From positions 1 through 33,550 of the forward strand of contig CALAKU010000063.1 of the NCBI GenBank assembly GCA_937922925.1: a stretch of 33,550 bases of DNA. The letters run 5' to 3'. The stretch is from an uncultured Arenicella sp. Lineage in GTDB: Bacteria > Pseudomonadota > Gammaproteobacteria > Arenicellales > Arenicellaceae. Both the position numbers and the translations under genes were made by a program. Below, piece after piece: positions 15,842-23,605 of this stretch. The notes below the pieces were generated by a model. It did not search any database, was not told the origin of the DNA, and worked only from the letters and a program-made list of their open reading frames with translations. Position 1 is the first letter of the stretch. The number at the start of each line of letters is the position of its first letter.

Positions 15842-16138
15842 TGCTAAGCCTTAGTGAATGCGCTTTCATTACGCAAAACGCTAGAGGTATCCATGGCTAC
15901 TCTCTAATATCCATGGCTATCCTCTAACTTGTAAGAATAACTTAGTAGCGAACCACTTAGTTAACGGCATCTAGCTATATAAACGCGCACAGCAGCCGTT
16001 TAGTACCCAAGCTAGCTATCTCGTCTGGATGGCCAGCGTCATACACATTAACATCGCCTCGAAAGTAGCCAAATTTTTGTTCTTTTGGTTCCTATCATAT
16101 GATGGTCGGCTCTATGCCCACTTTAGAAGGTCGACACC
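15842..16138 (+). other. 297-bp spacer after the agarase gene
   Basis: No gene is seen. It contains a two-copy 20-bp direct repeat (15888-15927), listed separately. AAGG stands eight bases before the next ATG. No clear intrinsic terminator for the agarase was found. Confidence 0.4.
15888..15927 (+). repeat. Two-copy 20-bp direct repeat downstream of the agarase gene
   Basis: TATCCATGGCTACTCTCTAA is followed immediately by a second copy with two differences (TATCCTCTAA at the end). It lies about 45 bp after the agarase stop. Confidence 0.9.
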
Positions 16139-16897
16139 ATGAGCGAACAAATACAAGAAAAGCAAAAGACTGACTCGCCAGCGCATTTAGATTGGCGAGT
16201 GTTGCTCGGCATTAGTCTTACGGCAGTGTGGATTTTCTTGGGGCTGGTTTACTTGATTGGCATAGTAGGTATGGTTAACTTTGTTTCGCTGCCTACCGGA
16301 GACATCGGAAGTTTCTTAGAAGGTGCTTTTGCTCCTTTAGCATTTCTTTGGCTGGTAATTGGTCATTTTATGCAACAAACAGAAATATCGGCTAACACCA
16401 AAGCCATGCAAAAGCAGGAACTCAGCGCACAAAGACAAGAGCTCAATTCTCGTCGAAATAGCTATTTCAAACTATTGGAGTTAGTACAACAACAACTTGG
16501 CTCCATTGCAGCCTTTCACTATATCTCGGTTTATGGAGCGACGGGTAGCGAAGAAGTTAGTTCTGAAGAATACGCACAAATGCGTTCTGAAGCCGTTAAT
16601 GATCCTGCATTATTTATTCGCAAGATGATTTCTGCCATCGCCGGTCACGCGGAGGAACCAGAGCGGATTAATGAGATTCTTTTTGGCACCGATATTCGCA
16701 CTAGGCATAGTAAAAATTTTGAAGAAATATTCGACAAGATTTTGAAAAACGCTAAATCGCTAGACCAAGACGACCTTTTTTCAAACGCTCTGCTGTTTGG
16801 CTCACCTGCCGGAATGTTCTATCGATTAATCCGTACTGTCCAAGGCAAAGAACAAAGGCATCCTCTTACCGGATTCACCACTACCCAACATCAATAA
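16139..16897 (+). CDS. Hypothetical two-helix membrane protein with coiled coil
   Basis: Function not recognised. The 252-residue protein has a short cytoplasmic N-terminus, TM1 about 21-44, the loop LPTGDIGSFLEGAFAP, TM2 about 58-78, then a Gln/Glu/Lys-rich coiled coil (about 80-122). A mostly helical soluble domain of 130 residues follows. The pattern of TM, 'G-D-x-G-x-F-x-x-G', TM, coiled coil and helical domain is reminiscent of small membrane proteins annotated as putative phage abortive-infection (AbiC-like) proteins. That is a topology analogy, not a demonstrated homology. AAGG before the ATG supports the start. Its stop codon lies within the A-tract of the terminator of the opposite gene. 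It seems to be a single-gene transcript. Confidence 0.7.
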   Translation: MSEQIQEKQKTDSPAHLDWRVLLGISLTAVWIFLGLVYLIGIVGMVNFVSLPTGDIGSFLEGAFAPLAFLWLVIGHFMQQTEISANTKAMQKQELSAQRQELNSRRNSYFKLLELVQQQLGSIAAFHYISVYGATGSEEVSSEEYAQMRSEAVNDPALFIRKMISAIAGHAEEPERINEILFGTDIRTRHSKNFEEIFDKILKNAKSLDQDDLFSNALLFGSPAGMFYRLIRTVQGKEQRHPLTGFTTTQHQ

Positions 16898-16924
16898 AAA
16901 AAAGCCCCTCTTAAAAGAGGGGCT
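16896..16924 (-). terminator. Strong intrinsic terminator, oriented for the minus-strand gene
   Basis: A perfect inverted repeat AGCCCCTCTT/AAGAGGGGCT (16903-16912 and 16915-16924) is followed on the minus strand by eight T residues, so it terminates the peptidoglycan-binding protein gene about 70 bases after its stop. On the plus strand the GC stem could also end the 16139-16897 transcript, but it lacks a U-tract in that direction. Confidence 0.92.
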
Positions 16925-16991
16925 CAAAGTAAACATAGGCCGTTTTATGGTTGTTTAAGCGGCCCTACTTATCAAAGTAAGTGAGCACAAA

Positions 16992-18509
16992 TCAGTTTGG
17001 CGATACACCAAGCGCTTTTACTGTGTCGATGTTTAAGAAACGATCGACTGGCAAATTATTTTCACGCTGAAAGCTGTTAACCGCTGTCATTGTTGATGCA
17101 CCAATAATCCCGTCGACACCGCCAGCAATGTTGTAACCACGCTCAATCAATGATCGCTGGATGTCAGCAATACGGCTACGAGTCATATTGGTGTCGCACA
17201 AAACTGAGCGCCAAGCCATATAACCATCTTTAAGCAGTTGACGTTTCTCAACACTGCGATACTTAGCTGGAATCTCAGTGACTTCTTCACGAGCGGCACT
17301 TACAAGTTTACGAACGGCCACTTGTTCGAATTCTGCAGGGATCTCAATTTCACGAGTCTGAGCAGGATTGATTACAACCGTGCGAGTTACTGTTTTGTAC
17401 TGAGGCTGAGTTTCAGTTAAGCAGATCTTATTGCCCGTACGAGTATCCGTAGGATGATCCGTATTACTCACTTCATGCCAAACAAAACCAGCGGCTTGAT
17501 CAATTTCTTGGCGCTCTACTGAACCAAAAACGGCCGGAATAGCTGTGCGCTCTTCACGCGCAGCGGCAACCAATTTACGTACTCGAACTGTTTTATATTC
17601 AGCGGGAACTTCAACCGTCTCGGTACGCGCTGGGGTAACTAAAACCGTGCGCTTGACTGTTTTGTAAGTTGCTGGCACTTCAACCAAGCACATAATTTCG
17701 CCTGTGGCTTCGTCTATTTTTTGAATTGGGCCGGTGCCTTTTTTCCAAATAGTGTGAGCAGGCTTATCGATGATTTGTTCTTCTTCAACACCGTACTCCG
17801 CCGCTACCGATACCAATCTCGTAGAAGCTTCTTTAACTAAAACTTGCTCTTCAACCCACTCATATTGAGCTGGGACGATATTCACTTCTTCAGTCGCCGC
17901 GCGAGTCAAAACCTGATCACTTATGGTTTTATAAGTTGCTGGAACATGATGCTCATGAAAGCACATGCCCACTTGCGCTGTTTCTAGATTGATACCATGA
18001 TCTACCGCTGCTTTGAGAAGAGCGTCACTTGCTGGCGCTGCACTTCTACCAAGGTCGATTCGCCATACTCGTTGGCCATCGCTTACTTTAATTTGCTCGG
18101 TTTCAGTGCCGTACTCCGCAGGAATGGTTTCCAAACGCGATGAAGCTTGTGTTACTTGAACCGTTTCTGTCACAGTTTCATAGACGGCAGGAACAACGTC
18201 AATTTTCTTGCTAGCGGCAGCCACTAAGACTTCTTCGCTAGTAGTTTCATATTGTGCGTCAACCCAAACTCGGGCGTAGCACTCGCCGGGCGCTGCATTG
18301 GGAGGCAGCAAATCACTACCTGAACCAGCATTCGCGAGCTGTTGTTCTTTCGCACGAAGAGCGGCTTCACGTGCGTCAAGGTCTGCAGCCCGTTGTTGTA
18401 ATTGTGCAGCAACGTCTTCGGCCGAGCTTTGTGCCGATGCTGTTGCACTAAAAAGCATCATAGAGGCGACTGCGGTGCAGAGCCCAGTTTTTTTAAGAAA
18501 TGGAGTCAT
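16992..18509 (-). CDS. Exported protein with four Cys-led beta repeats and a C-terminal peptidoglycan-binding domain
   Basis: This 505-residue protein has a Sec signal peptide (cleavage near ATASAQS, about 26), a short coiled coil (31-60), then four tandem repeats of about 85-105 residues. Each begins with a Cys (77, 183, 274, 363) followed by a P-A-x-Y-x-x-V pattern, for example CLVEVPATYKTVKRTVLV, and further half-repeats such as VPAEYKTVRVRKLV. Residues 440-500 form a PG_binding_1-like domain (IADIQRSLIERGYN, DGIIGASTMTAVNSFQ). The family is found in proteobacteria without a known function. A periplasmic or outer-membrane structural role at the cell wall is likely. GGGA lies about nine bases upstream of the ATG. 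It is probably a single-gene transcript ended by the terminator at 16896-16924. Confidence 0.8.
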   Translation of the reverse strand: MTPFLKKTGLCTAVASMMLFSATASAQSSAEDVAAQLQQRAADLDAREAALRAKEQQLANAGSGSDLLPPNAAPGECYARVWVDAQYETTSEEVLVAAASKKIDVVPAVYETVTETVQVTQASSRLETIPAEYGTETEQIKVSDGQRVWRIDLGRSAAPASDALLKAAVDHGINLETAQVGMCFHEHHVPATYKTISDQVLTRAATEEVNIVPAQYEWVEEQVLVKEASTRLVSVAAEYGVEEEQIIDKPAHTIWKKGTGPIQKIDEATGEIMCLVEVPATYKTVKRTVLVTPARTETVEVPAEYKTVRVRKLVAAAREERTAIPAVFGSVERQEIDQAAGFVWHEVSNTDHPTDTRTGNKICLTETQPQYKTVTRTVVINPAQTREIEIPAEFEQVAVRKLVSAAREEVTEIPAKYRSVEKRQLLKDGYMAWRSVLCDTNMTRSRIADIQRSLIERGYNIAGGVDGIIGASTMTAVNSFQRENNLPVDRFLNIDTVKALGVSPN

Positions 18510-18687
18510 TATGTGTTTCCCGTTTTGTGTTGTTTTTATGGTCTTTCCGCGATACCTACTTTTCGCGGGACAAATAGACTAACACTCCCTTTTTGTCGAA
18601 TACATTTCTCGAACTCAAAAAACTGTCAATATTTGTTAATGGCTTAATTAGACACTTTGTCTAACTAAATGAAATTTCTTTTCATTG
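18510..18687 (-). promoter_or_regulatory. Upstream region of the peptidoglycan-binding protein gene, with palindrome
   Basis: On the minus strand a consensus -35 TTGACA (plus 18629-18624) is present, but the hexamer 17 bases downstream (AATGTA) is poor. The inverted repeat TTAGACA-CTT-TGTCTAA (18648-18664) lies just upstream of it, placed like an activator or repressor site. A CCGCG/CGCGG hairpin (18547-18568) would fall in the leader. Confidence 0.4.
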
Positions 18688-20232
18688 TCAATCGCATACA
18701 GAATTCATTGCAGCCAGCCTACCTTTTTCGGGTTTGCCAGTTGGGGTTAAAGGCATCTTGTCTAATAACTCGATTGACCTTGGAACCATAAACTTTGCCA
18801 TCCTAGCTATACAGAATGTTATCAGTTCATCGGCGCTTATTTCATGGCCCGGTTTGGCTACGACAAATGCTTTAACGTCTTCTTCACCAAACTCGCTTTG
18901 AACCCCAATCACTGCGCAGTCTTGAACGGCAGAGTGAGTTAAGATTACTTCTTCAACCTCATACGCTGACACCATTTCGCCTCGAACGCGAATACGCTCA
19001 CTCATGCGATGCATAAAGTAAAATAAACCGTCGTCATCGAGCCGGCCGATATCACCCGTGTGAAACCACAAATTCCGGCGGCTTTCTAATGTTCGCTCTG
19101 GCATACCAAAGTAGCCATCCGACATGACACCCGGTTCTAAAGGCCTAATCACCATTTCGCCGGCTTGGCCTACTGGTACTGGGTTATCGTTGTCATCGTG
19201 AATCGCCACCTCAAAGTGCGGCAACACCACGCCACCGGGATGATCCCATTGCGGAACAACTACCCATCCGGCATCGGTCGAACCGTAGCCCCCACCTGGG
19301 ATTAAATGTAGATTAAATCGTTTATCGAACTGAGCTTTGGGTACCGGTGCCGGCGTACCCCAACACCGGGTAACTTGATGCTCTTTTTCTTCGTCGCATT
19401 GTGGGTGCGCCCACAATAATTGTTGCACGGACCCCAACATCATAAACCAGGTAACACCATACTTTTTTACCTCTGGCCAGAAGTTCGAGACGCTGAAACG
19501 TTCTCTTAATACAACACGACCGCCGGTAATCATCGCGGTTAGAACGTCGTAGTAAGCAGGGCCAATGTGTGACAGCGGATAAGGCGAGTAAACGCAATCA
19601 TCTTCACTGACTCGAAAAGGCTCAATCATATTCTGCGCGGTTCTTAACGCATACCGATGCGACAACATGCATCCCTTAGACGTGCCGGTAGTGCCCGATG
19701 TAAACAGTATGGCAGCGAGATCGGTATCGTTCGCGGCAGACTTTATATGAGAGCATTTCTCACTTAATAGCTCATCAAAAGCAATGATGCGAAGGTGGGC
19801 GAACTTTTTCTTGGCTAATTCGACGCCATTGATAACGACCAAGGTATTAACGTGTGGAATTTGATCGCGTATCTCATGCAATGCATCAAAATGGGCGCTC
19901 GACGTAATCACAACGCTTGCCTGCGTTTGATTAATCATTCTTATCAATGGGGCCCCTATCATGGCCCGATTAACGGAGACTTCTACACAATCGACTTTCT
20001 TTAACGCATACGATGCAGCTAAATACTCCACGCCATTTTCTAGATAAATAGCAGCGTAATTTACGTGACTAGAAAATTGCTCAACGAAACCGTGCGCGAA
20101 ACGATTGCTAAGGATTTCCAAGTCGCGGTAGCAGTAAGTCTCTCCAGACTCAGCGATGGTGAGAAACGGCCTATCACCATAACGCAGCGCGCACTGATGC
20201 AGGACGTCACCTAGAGTGAGATTATTCAACAT
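18688..20232 (-). CDS. AMP-forming acyl-CoA ligase (CaiC/fatty-acyl-CoA synthetase-like)
   Basis: This 514-residue ANL-superfamily enzyme activates a carboxylic acid to an acyl-adenylate and then the CoA thioester. Visible motifs are the P-loop LFTSGTTGTSKG (176-187), the A5-like GGGYGSTDAG, the A7/A8 region FHTGDIGRLDDDGLFYFMHR followed by ERIRVRGEMVSAYEVEEV, and the catalytic lysine in TPTGKPEKGRL near the C-terminus. The overall pattern is closest to crotonobetaine/carnitine-CoA ligase-like enzymes, but carnitine genes are absent, so the substrate is unknown. AAGGG precedes the ATG. It is divergent from an SDR gene 252 bp away, and the two may serve one acid-degradation step. Confidence 0.88.
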   Translation of the reverse strand: MLNNLTLGDVLHQCALRYGDRPFLTIAESGETYCYRDLEILSNRFAHGFVEQFSSHVNYAAIYLENGVEYLAASYALKKVDCVEVSVNRAMIGAPLIRMINQTQASVVITSSAHFDALHEIRDQIPHVNTLVVINGVELAKKKFAHLRIIAFDELLSEKCSHIKSAANDTDLAAILFTSGTTGTSKGCMLSHRYALRTAQNMIEPFRVSEDDCVYSPYPLSHIGPAYYDVLTAMITGGRVVLRERFSVSNFWPEVKKYGVTWFMMLGSVQQLLWAHPQCDEEKEHQVTRCWGTPAPVPKAQFDKRFNLHLIPGGGYGSTDAGWVVVPQWDHPGGVVLPHFEVAIHDDNDNPVPVGQAGEMVIRPLEPGVMSDGYFGMPERTLESRRNLWFHTGDIGRLDDDGLFYFMHRMSERIRVRGEMVSAYEVEEVILTHSAVQDCAVIGVQSEFGEEDVKAFVVAKPGHEISADELITFCIARMAKFMVPRSIELLDKMPLTPTGKPEKGRLAAMNSVCD

Positions 20233-20484
20233 GGCTATCGACCCTTATATGTACCGAAGGCGGATAAAATTTAGCAGTTCTTACCGCTGAAGATTTTTCG
20301 ATTCACGCCGCGTTTTTTCCAATTTTGGCCGGGCCAGGCCGATAAACTGAGAGACAAGAGATTCAAAAATACGAACAAAGGCTAGCGGAAAACCGTACTG
20401 CAACTCACAGTGCTGCAACTAAAAAAACAATAGAATAGAAGCCTAAAAAAATTAGAACACCTCAGGCAGATAGGCCTCATCATC
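20233..20484. promoter_or_regulatory. Divergent promoter region between acyl-CoA ligase and SDR genes
   Basis: This 252-bp spacer must carry promoters in both directions. The octamer CTGCAACT occurs twice, 15 bp apart, near 20398-20420. No clear -10/-35 pair or operator could be chosen, and no regulator gene lies between the two genes. Confidence 0.3.
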
Positions 20485-21384
20485 ATGAATATGTTTAACG
20501 GAAGAACAGCGTTGATCAGCGGCGGCGCGGAAGGTATCGGCTTATCGATAGCGCACGCATTAGGCGACCAAGGTATGAACATCGTCTTGGCCGATATCAA
20601 TGAACAAAGCCTGCAATACGCCACAACAGCGCTAAACGCGAAAGGCATCAGCACTCACTCTGTGATGCTTGATGTTGCTAAACAAGAGCATTGGCAGCGC
20701 GCTGTCGAAGATGCAAGCGCTGCCTTCGGAGGGCTTCACTTTTTGGTTAACAATGCTGGCGTGACTGGCGTGCAAGGTGACATCGAAAACCAAAGCGACA
20801 AAGCGTGGCGATGGGCGCTGGATGTAAACTTAATGGGCGTGGTCTATGGCGCAAAATATGCCGTGCCGAAAATCAAATCTCACGGCGAAGGAGGCTGGAT
20901 CATCAATGTGGCTTCTATGGCTGGCATGGGCGGTTCACCTTATGGCGGTTCCTATACTGCCACAAAAAACGCCGTTGTCGCCCTGTCTGAAGGATGGGCT
21001 GGCGAGCTAAAGCGCGACAATATCTCGGTATCGGTTTTATGCCCCGGTTTCGTAAAAACTCGAATCCACGAATCGACTCGAAACATTCAAGACGACTACA
21101 TTGACAGCGACATTCACAACGACCAAAGTAGTAAAAAGGCTAATCCGTTCAGCGCTCAACTACAGGACAATGCAAAAAAGATGGTGGAAAACGGAATCGA
21201 GGTTGAGCTTATCGGGCAACGCGTAGTTGAAGCGTTAAACCAAAATGAGTTTTACATATTTACGCATCCGGGCTACCGCACAATGGTGCAAAAACGCGCC
21301 AAAGCCATTGATGATGCGTTCATCAAAGCAGCCGAGAGTAAAGTGGTTGGTCATTTGATCAATCGAGACAGCGAATTGTTCTAG
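20485..21384 (+). CDS. Classical-type short-chain dehydrogenase/reductase
   Basis: This 299-residue protein has a Rossmann NAD(P) motif GGAEGIG (13-19), an acidic Asp37 after strand 2 (VLADIN) suggesting NAD preference, the NNAG motif at 89-92, and the catalytic Ser144, Tyr157 and Lys161 (YTATK). It is longer than the 250-aa classical core by about 45 residues at the C-terminus. It oxidises or reduces an alcohol/ketone substrate; the partner ligase suggests an acyl-CoA or hydroxy-acid context, which is inference. The start lacks a good ribosome site; the ATG at 20491 is an alternative two codons in. Confidence 0.88.
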   Translation: MNMFNGRTALISGGAEGIGLSIAHALGDQGMNIVLADINEQSLQYATTALNAKGISTHSVMLDVAKQEHWQRAVEDASAAFGGLHFLVNNAGVTGVQGDIENQSDKAWRWALDVNLMGVVYGAKYAVPKIKSHGEGGWIINVASMAGMGGSPYGGSYTATKNAVVALSEGWAGELKRDNISVSVLCPGFVKTRIHESTRNIQDDYIDSDIHNDQSSKKANPFSAQLQDNAKKMVENGIEVELIGQRVVEALNQNEFYIFTHPGYRTMVQKRAKAIDDAFIKAAESKVVGHLINRDSELF

Positions 21385-21636
21385 CGATGGCGTCGAGTGT
21401 TGGCGCAAGCTGCCTTAACTCATCACATCATTTGTTTATATGGGCGCTTTGCCTCTGGCGCCACTTCGTTAAAACTCGCTCGCGCATCGTCTATATAAAC
21501 ATGATTGAAAGGGGGCCATTCGGCCCGTTGCTGTCTTTCTGCCTTTTAGTTTATTGTGCTAGCCCAAAAACGAAGGCCACTGCGATCAATGCTTCTAAGC
21601 AATGGGCTGGTTAAAATAATTTTTGAGGACAAACCG

Positions 21637-23454
21637 ATGCCAGCACTGAATCGCTTTCAACAAGGATGTATCGCTCTTGCCATCAGCCATATGATCGCGC
21701 CGGATTCTGAGGCGGCAACTATTTCGGTGAACTCGAATACCGACCCAATAATGAGCAATACCGATGCGTCGATCTGCACTTTACGTAACGCCATTGTCTC
21801 GGCAAATCAAAATATGGCCGTCGCCGGTTGTAAAGCAGGCGCCGGAGAAGACACCATTGATTTCAAGATATCTGGTTCTCAAACCATCACGCTCACCTCT
21901 CAATTACCTATCATCGAATCACCCATTCTAATTTCTGGGGTCGATTCCCCAGACTTAACCATCAGCGGCAATAATTTACATCGCATTTTTGACAATCAAG
22001 ACACCTTGCAGCTTGAGAGCATCAACTTAATTGATGGCCAAGCAATAAATAATGGCACCAGTGCGAACCTTTACGGTGGTGCTATCTACTCGGCGCAATT
22101 TTCTGGATTAAATATTGTCGATTGCTCTTTCTCGAGCAATGGCGCCACTTTTGGTGGTGCAATCAGCAATCGAGGCACAGCCGTAATCCGTGATAGCAAC
22201 CTAATTGCTAATAGCGCCACTACTAGCGGAGGTGCTCTACGTAACACCGGCACCTTGAGAGTTTACGACAGTGTTATCTCTGGCAATAGTGCAGGCAGCC
22301 GCGGTGGGGCATTGGAAAACCGGGCAAACGCCTCTATTCGCGGCACGACGCTTGCCGAGAATTTGGCACTTCGGGGCGGCGCCGTTCATTCATATTTAGA
22401 CGGCAACACACTTACCATTAGCAATAGCGAGCTGCTGAGTAATACCGCCAGCCAAGCCAACCCGGGTGGCGGCTTCGTCAGCCGTGGCGGCGCAATTTAT
22501 GCTCGAGACAGCATGACGACTATCAGCGATACTCGAATTTCTCAAAACATAGCTCGAGACGGAGGCGCTGTTCTATCGAAAAACAGTGTCGTTTATCTTA
22601 GCGATAGCAACGTCACTAGCAATACTGCTCTTTTCAGTGGCGGAGCACTCTCTTTCACAGACGACACTCAAGCTCGTTTGATTGAGGTGACGCTGTCAAG
22701 TAATAGGGCTAACGGCGGGCGGGGCGGAGCTGTATATGGCCAAGACAGCACGGTTAATATTTCCAGCTCTTCCGTACTGATGAATAACGCCACAAATAGC
22801 GGCGGCGGCGTGGGTCTTATCCGCGGTTCCGGTGATATATCCAACACCACCATTTCTCAAAACACCACATCGTCAAACGCAAACGGCGGCGGCGTATATC
22901 TGGACTCGGCTCCTCTGGTGATGCTGCACGCGACAGTGACCGGCAATATGGCTCGGTATGGGGGAGGCTTAATGTCACGAGGCACCGGCACGGTCACGAT
23001 GACGTCTAGTATCATCGCTGGTAACTCGGCCACCATGGCCGCGTCAGAAGTTGGCTTCTACTCCGAAAACCCCGCACCAAGCTCAGAGCGTTCACTCTTT
23101 GGTAGCGATCAAGTGAATAATCAAACCGCTTTTATGGGCTTCACACCGGATAGCTCAGACATCATTGCAAGCCGTAACGGTTTAAACTTGCCGCTCGACA
23201 ATATTATTGCGCCATTGGCCGACAACGGTGGGCCAACCCTCACTCACGGTTTACCCGACACCAGTCCAGCAATCGGCACTGGCCTTTGCACACTAATAAG
23301 AGACCAGCGATTTGAAACTCGTGGCGTTAACGGCGGGTGCGACATGGGCGCTTTCGAGCTGCTAGCAAGCGACAACGTTCAGCAACCGGCACCGCAAACC
23401 AGCTTTTTTGTAATACCTCTGCCTAACGGGAAATCGGTCATCGTCGAACTCTAG
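21637..23454 (+). CDS. Exported right-handed beta-helix protein (polymorphic-OMP-like repeats)
   Basis: The 605-residue protein begins at an ATG with TGAGGA eight bases upstream; the longer frame would need a GTG at 21556. It has an N-terminal signal-like segment (RFQQGCIALAISHMIAPDSEAA), then SICTLRNAIVSANQN, the CTLREAI-type entry motif common at the start of bacterial beta-helix proteins. It continues with about fifteen GGA(I/L/V)-containing turns spaced roughly 20-25 residues apart, each with N-S-x-A-type ladders. The helix ends in PAIGTGLCTLIRDQRF...GGCDMGAFEL, a pattern of choice-of-anchor Q proteins. The last 16 residues FFVIPLPNGKSVIVEL could be a sorting tail. A surface adhesin or polysaccharide-binding role is likely. 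No catalytic residues of pectate lyases are evident. Confidence 0.82.
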   Translation: MPALNRFQQGCIALAISHMIAPDSEAATISVNSNTDPIMSNTDASICTLRNAIVSANQNMAVAGCKAGAGEDTIDFKISGSQTITLTSQLPIIESPILISGVDSPDLTISGNNLHRIFDNQDTLQLESINLIDGQAINNGTSANLYGGAIYSAQFSGLNIVDCSFSSNGATFGGAISNRGTAVIRDSNLIANSATTSGGALRNTGTLRVYDSVISGNSAGSRGGALENRANASIRGTTLAENLALRGGAVHSYLDGNTLTISNSELLSNTASQANPGGGFVSRGGAIYARDSMTTISDTRISQNIARDGGAVLSKNSVVYLSDSNVTSNTALFSGGALSFTDDTQARLIEVTLSSNRANGGRGGAVYGQDSTVNISSSSVLMNNATNSGGGVGLIRGSGDISNTTISQNTTSSNANGGGVYLDSAPLVMLHATVTGNMARYGGGLMSRGTGTVTMTSSIIAGNSATMAASEVGFYSENPAPSSERSLFGSDQVNNQTAFMGFTPDSSDIIASRNGLNLPLDNIIAPLADNGGPTLTHGLPDTSPAIGTGLCTLIRDQRFETRGVNGGCDMGAFELLASDNVQQPAPQTSFFVIPLPNGKSVIVEL

Positions 23455-23605
23455 TAGAGGCCTAAAACTCGCCGCCCAGAGAAGCACACCCCGATCGTTT
23501 ACTGATTCGTTCGATAGCGTGTTTAATTGTTTACAGAATCACACATTGGGTAGGTGTTTTGAAGATTATACTGGCCGCCGTTTAGAGTAGCTGGTCTTAA
23601 TACTC

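Noticed and set aside
18688..20232. Naming the ligase caiC (carnitine-CoA ligase)
   Set aside because: No other carnitine gene is nearby and ANL substrate specificity cannot be read from these motifs.
21387..21614. 75-codon plus-strand frame between the SDR and beta-helix genes
   Set aside because: No ribosome site, composition like random translation, and it runs nearly to the real beta-helix start.
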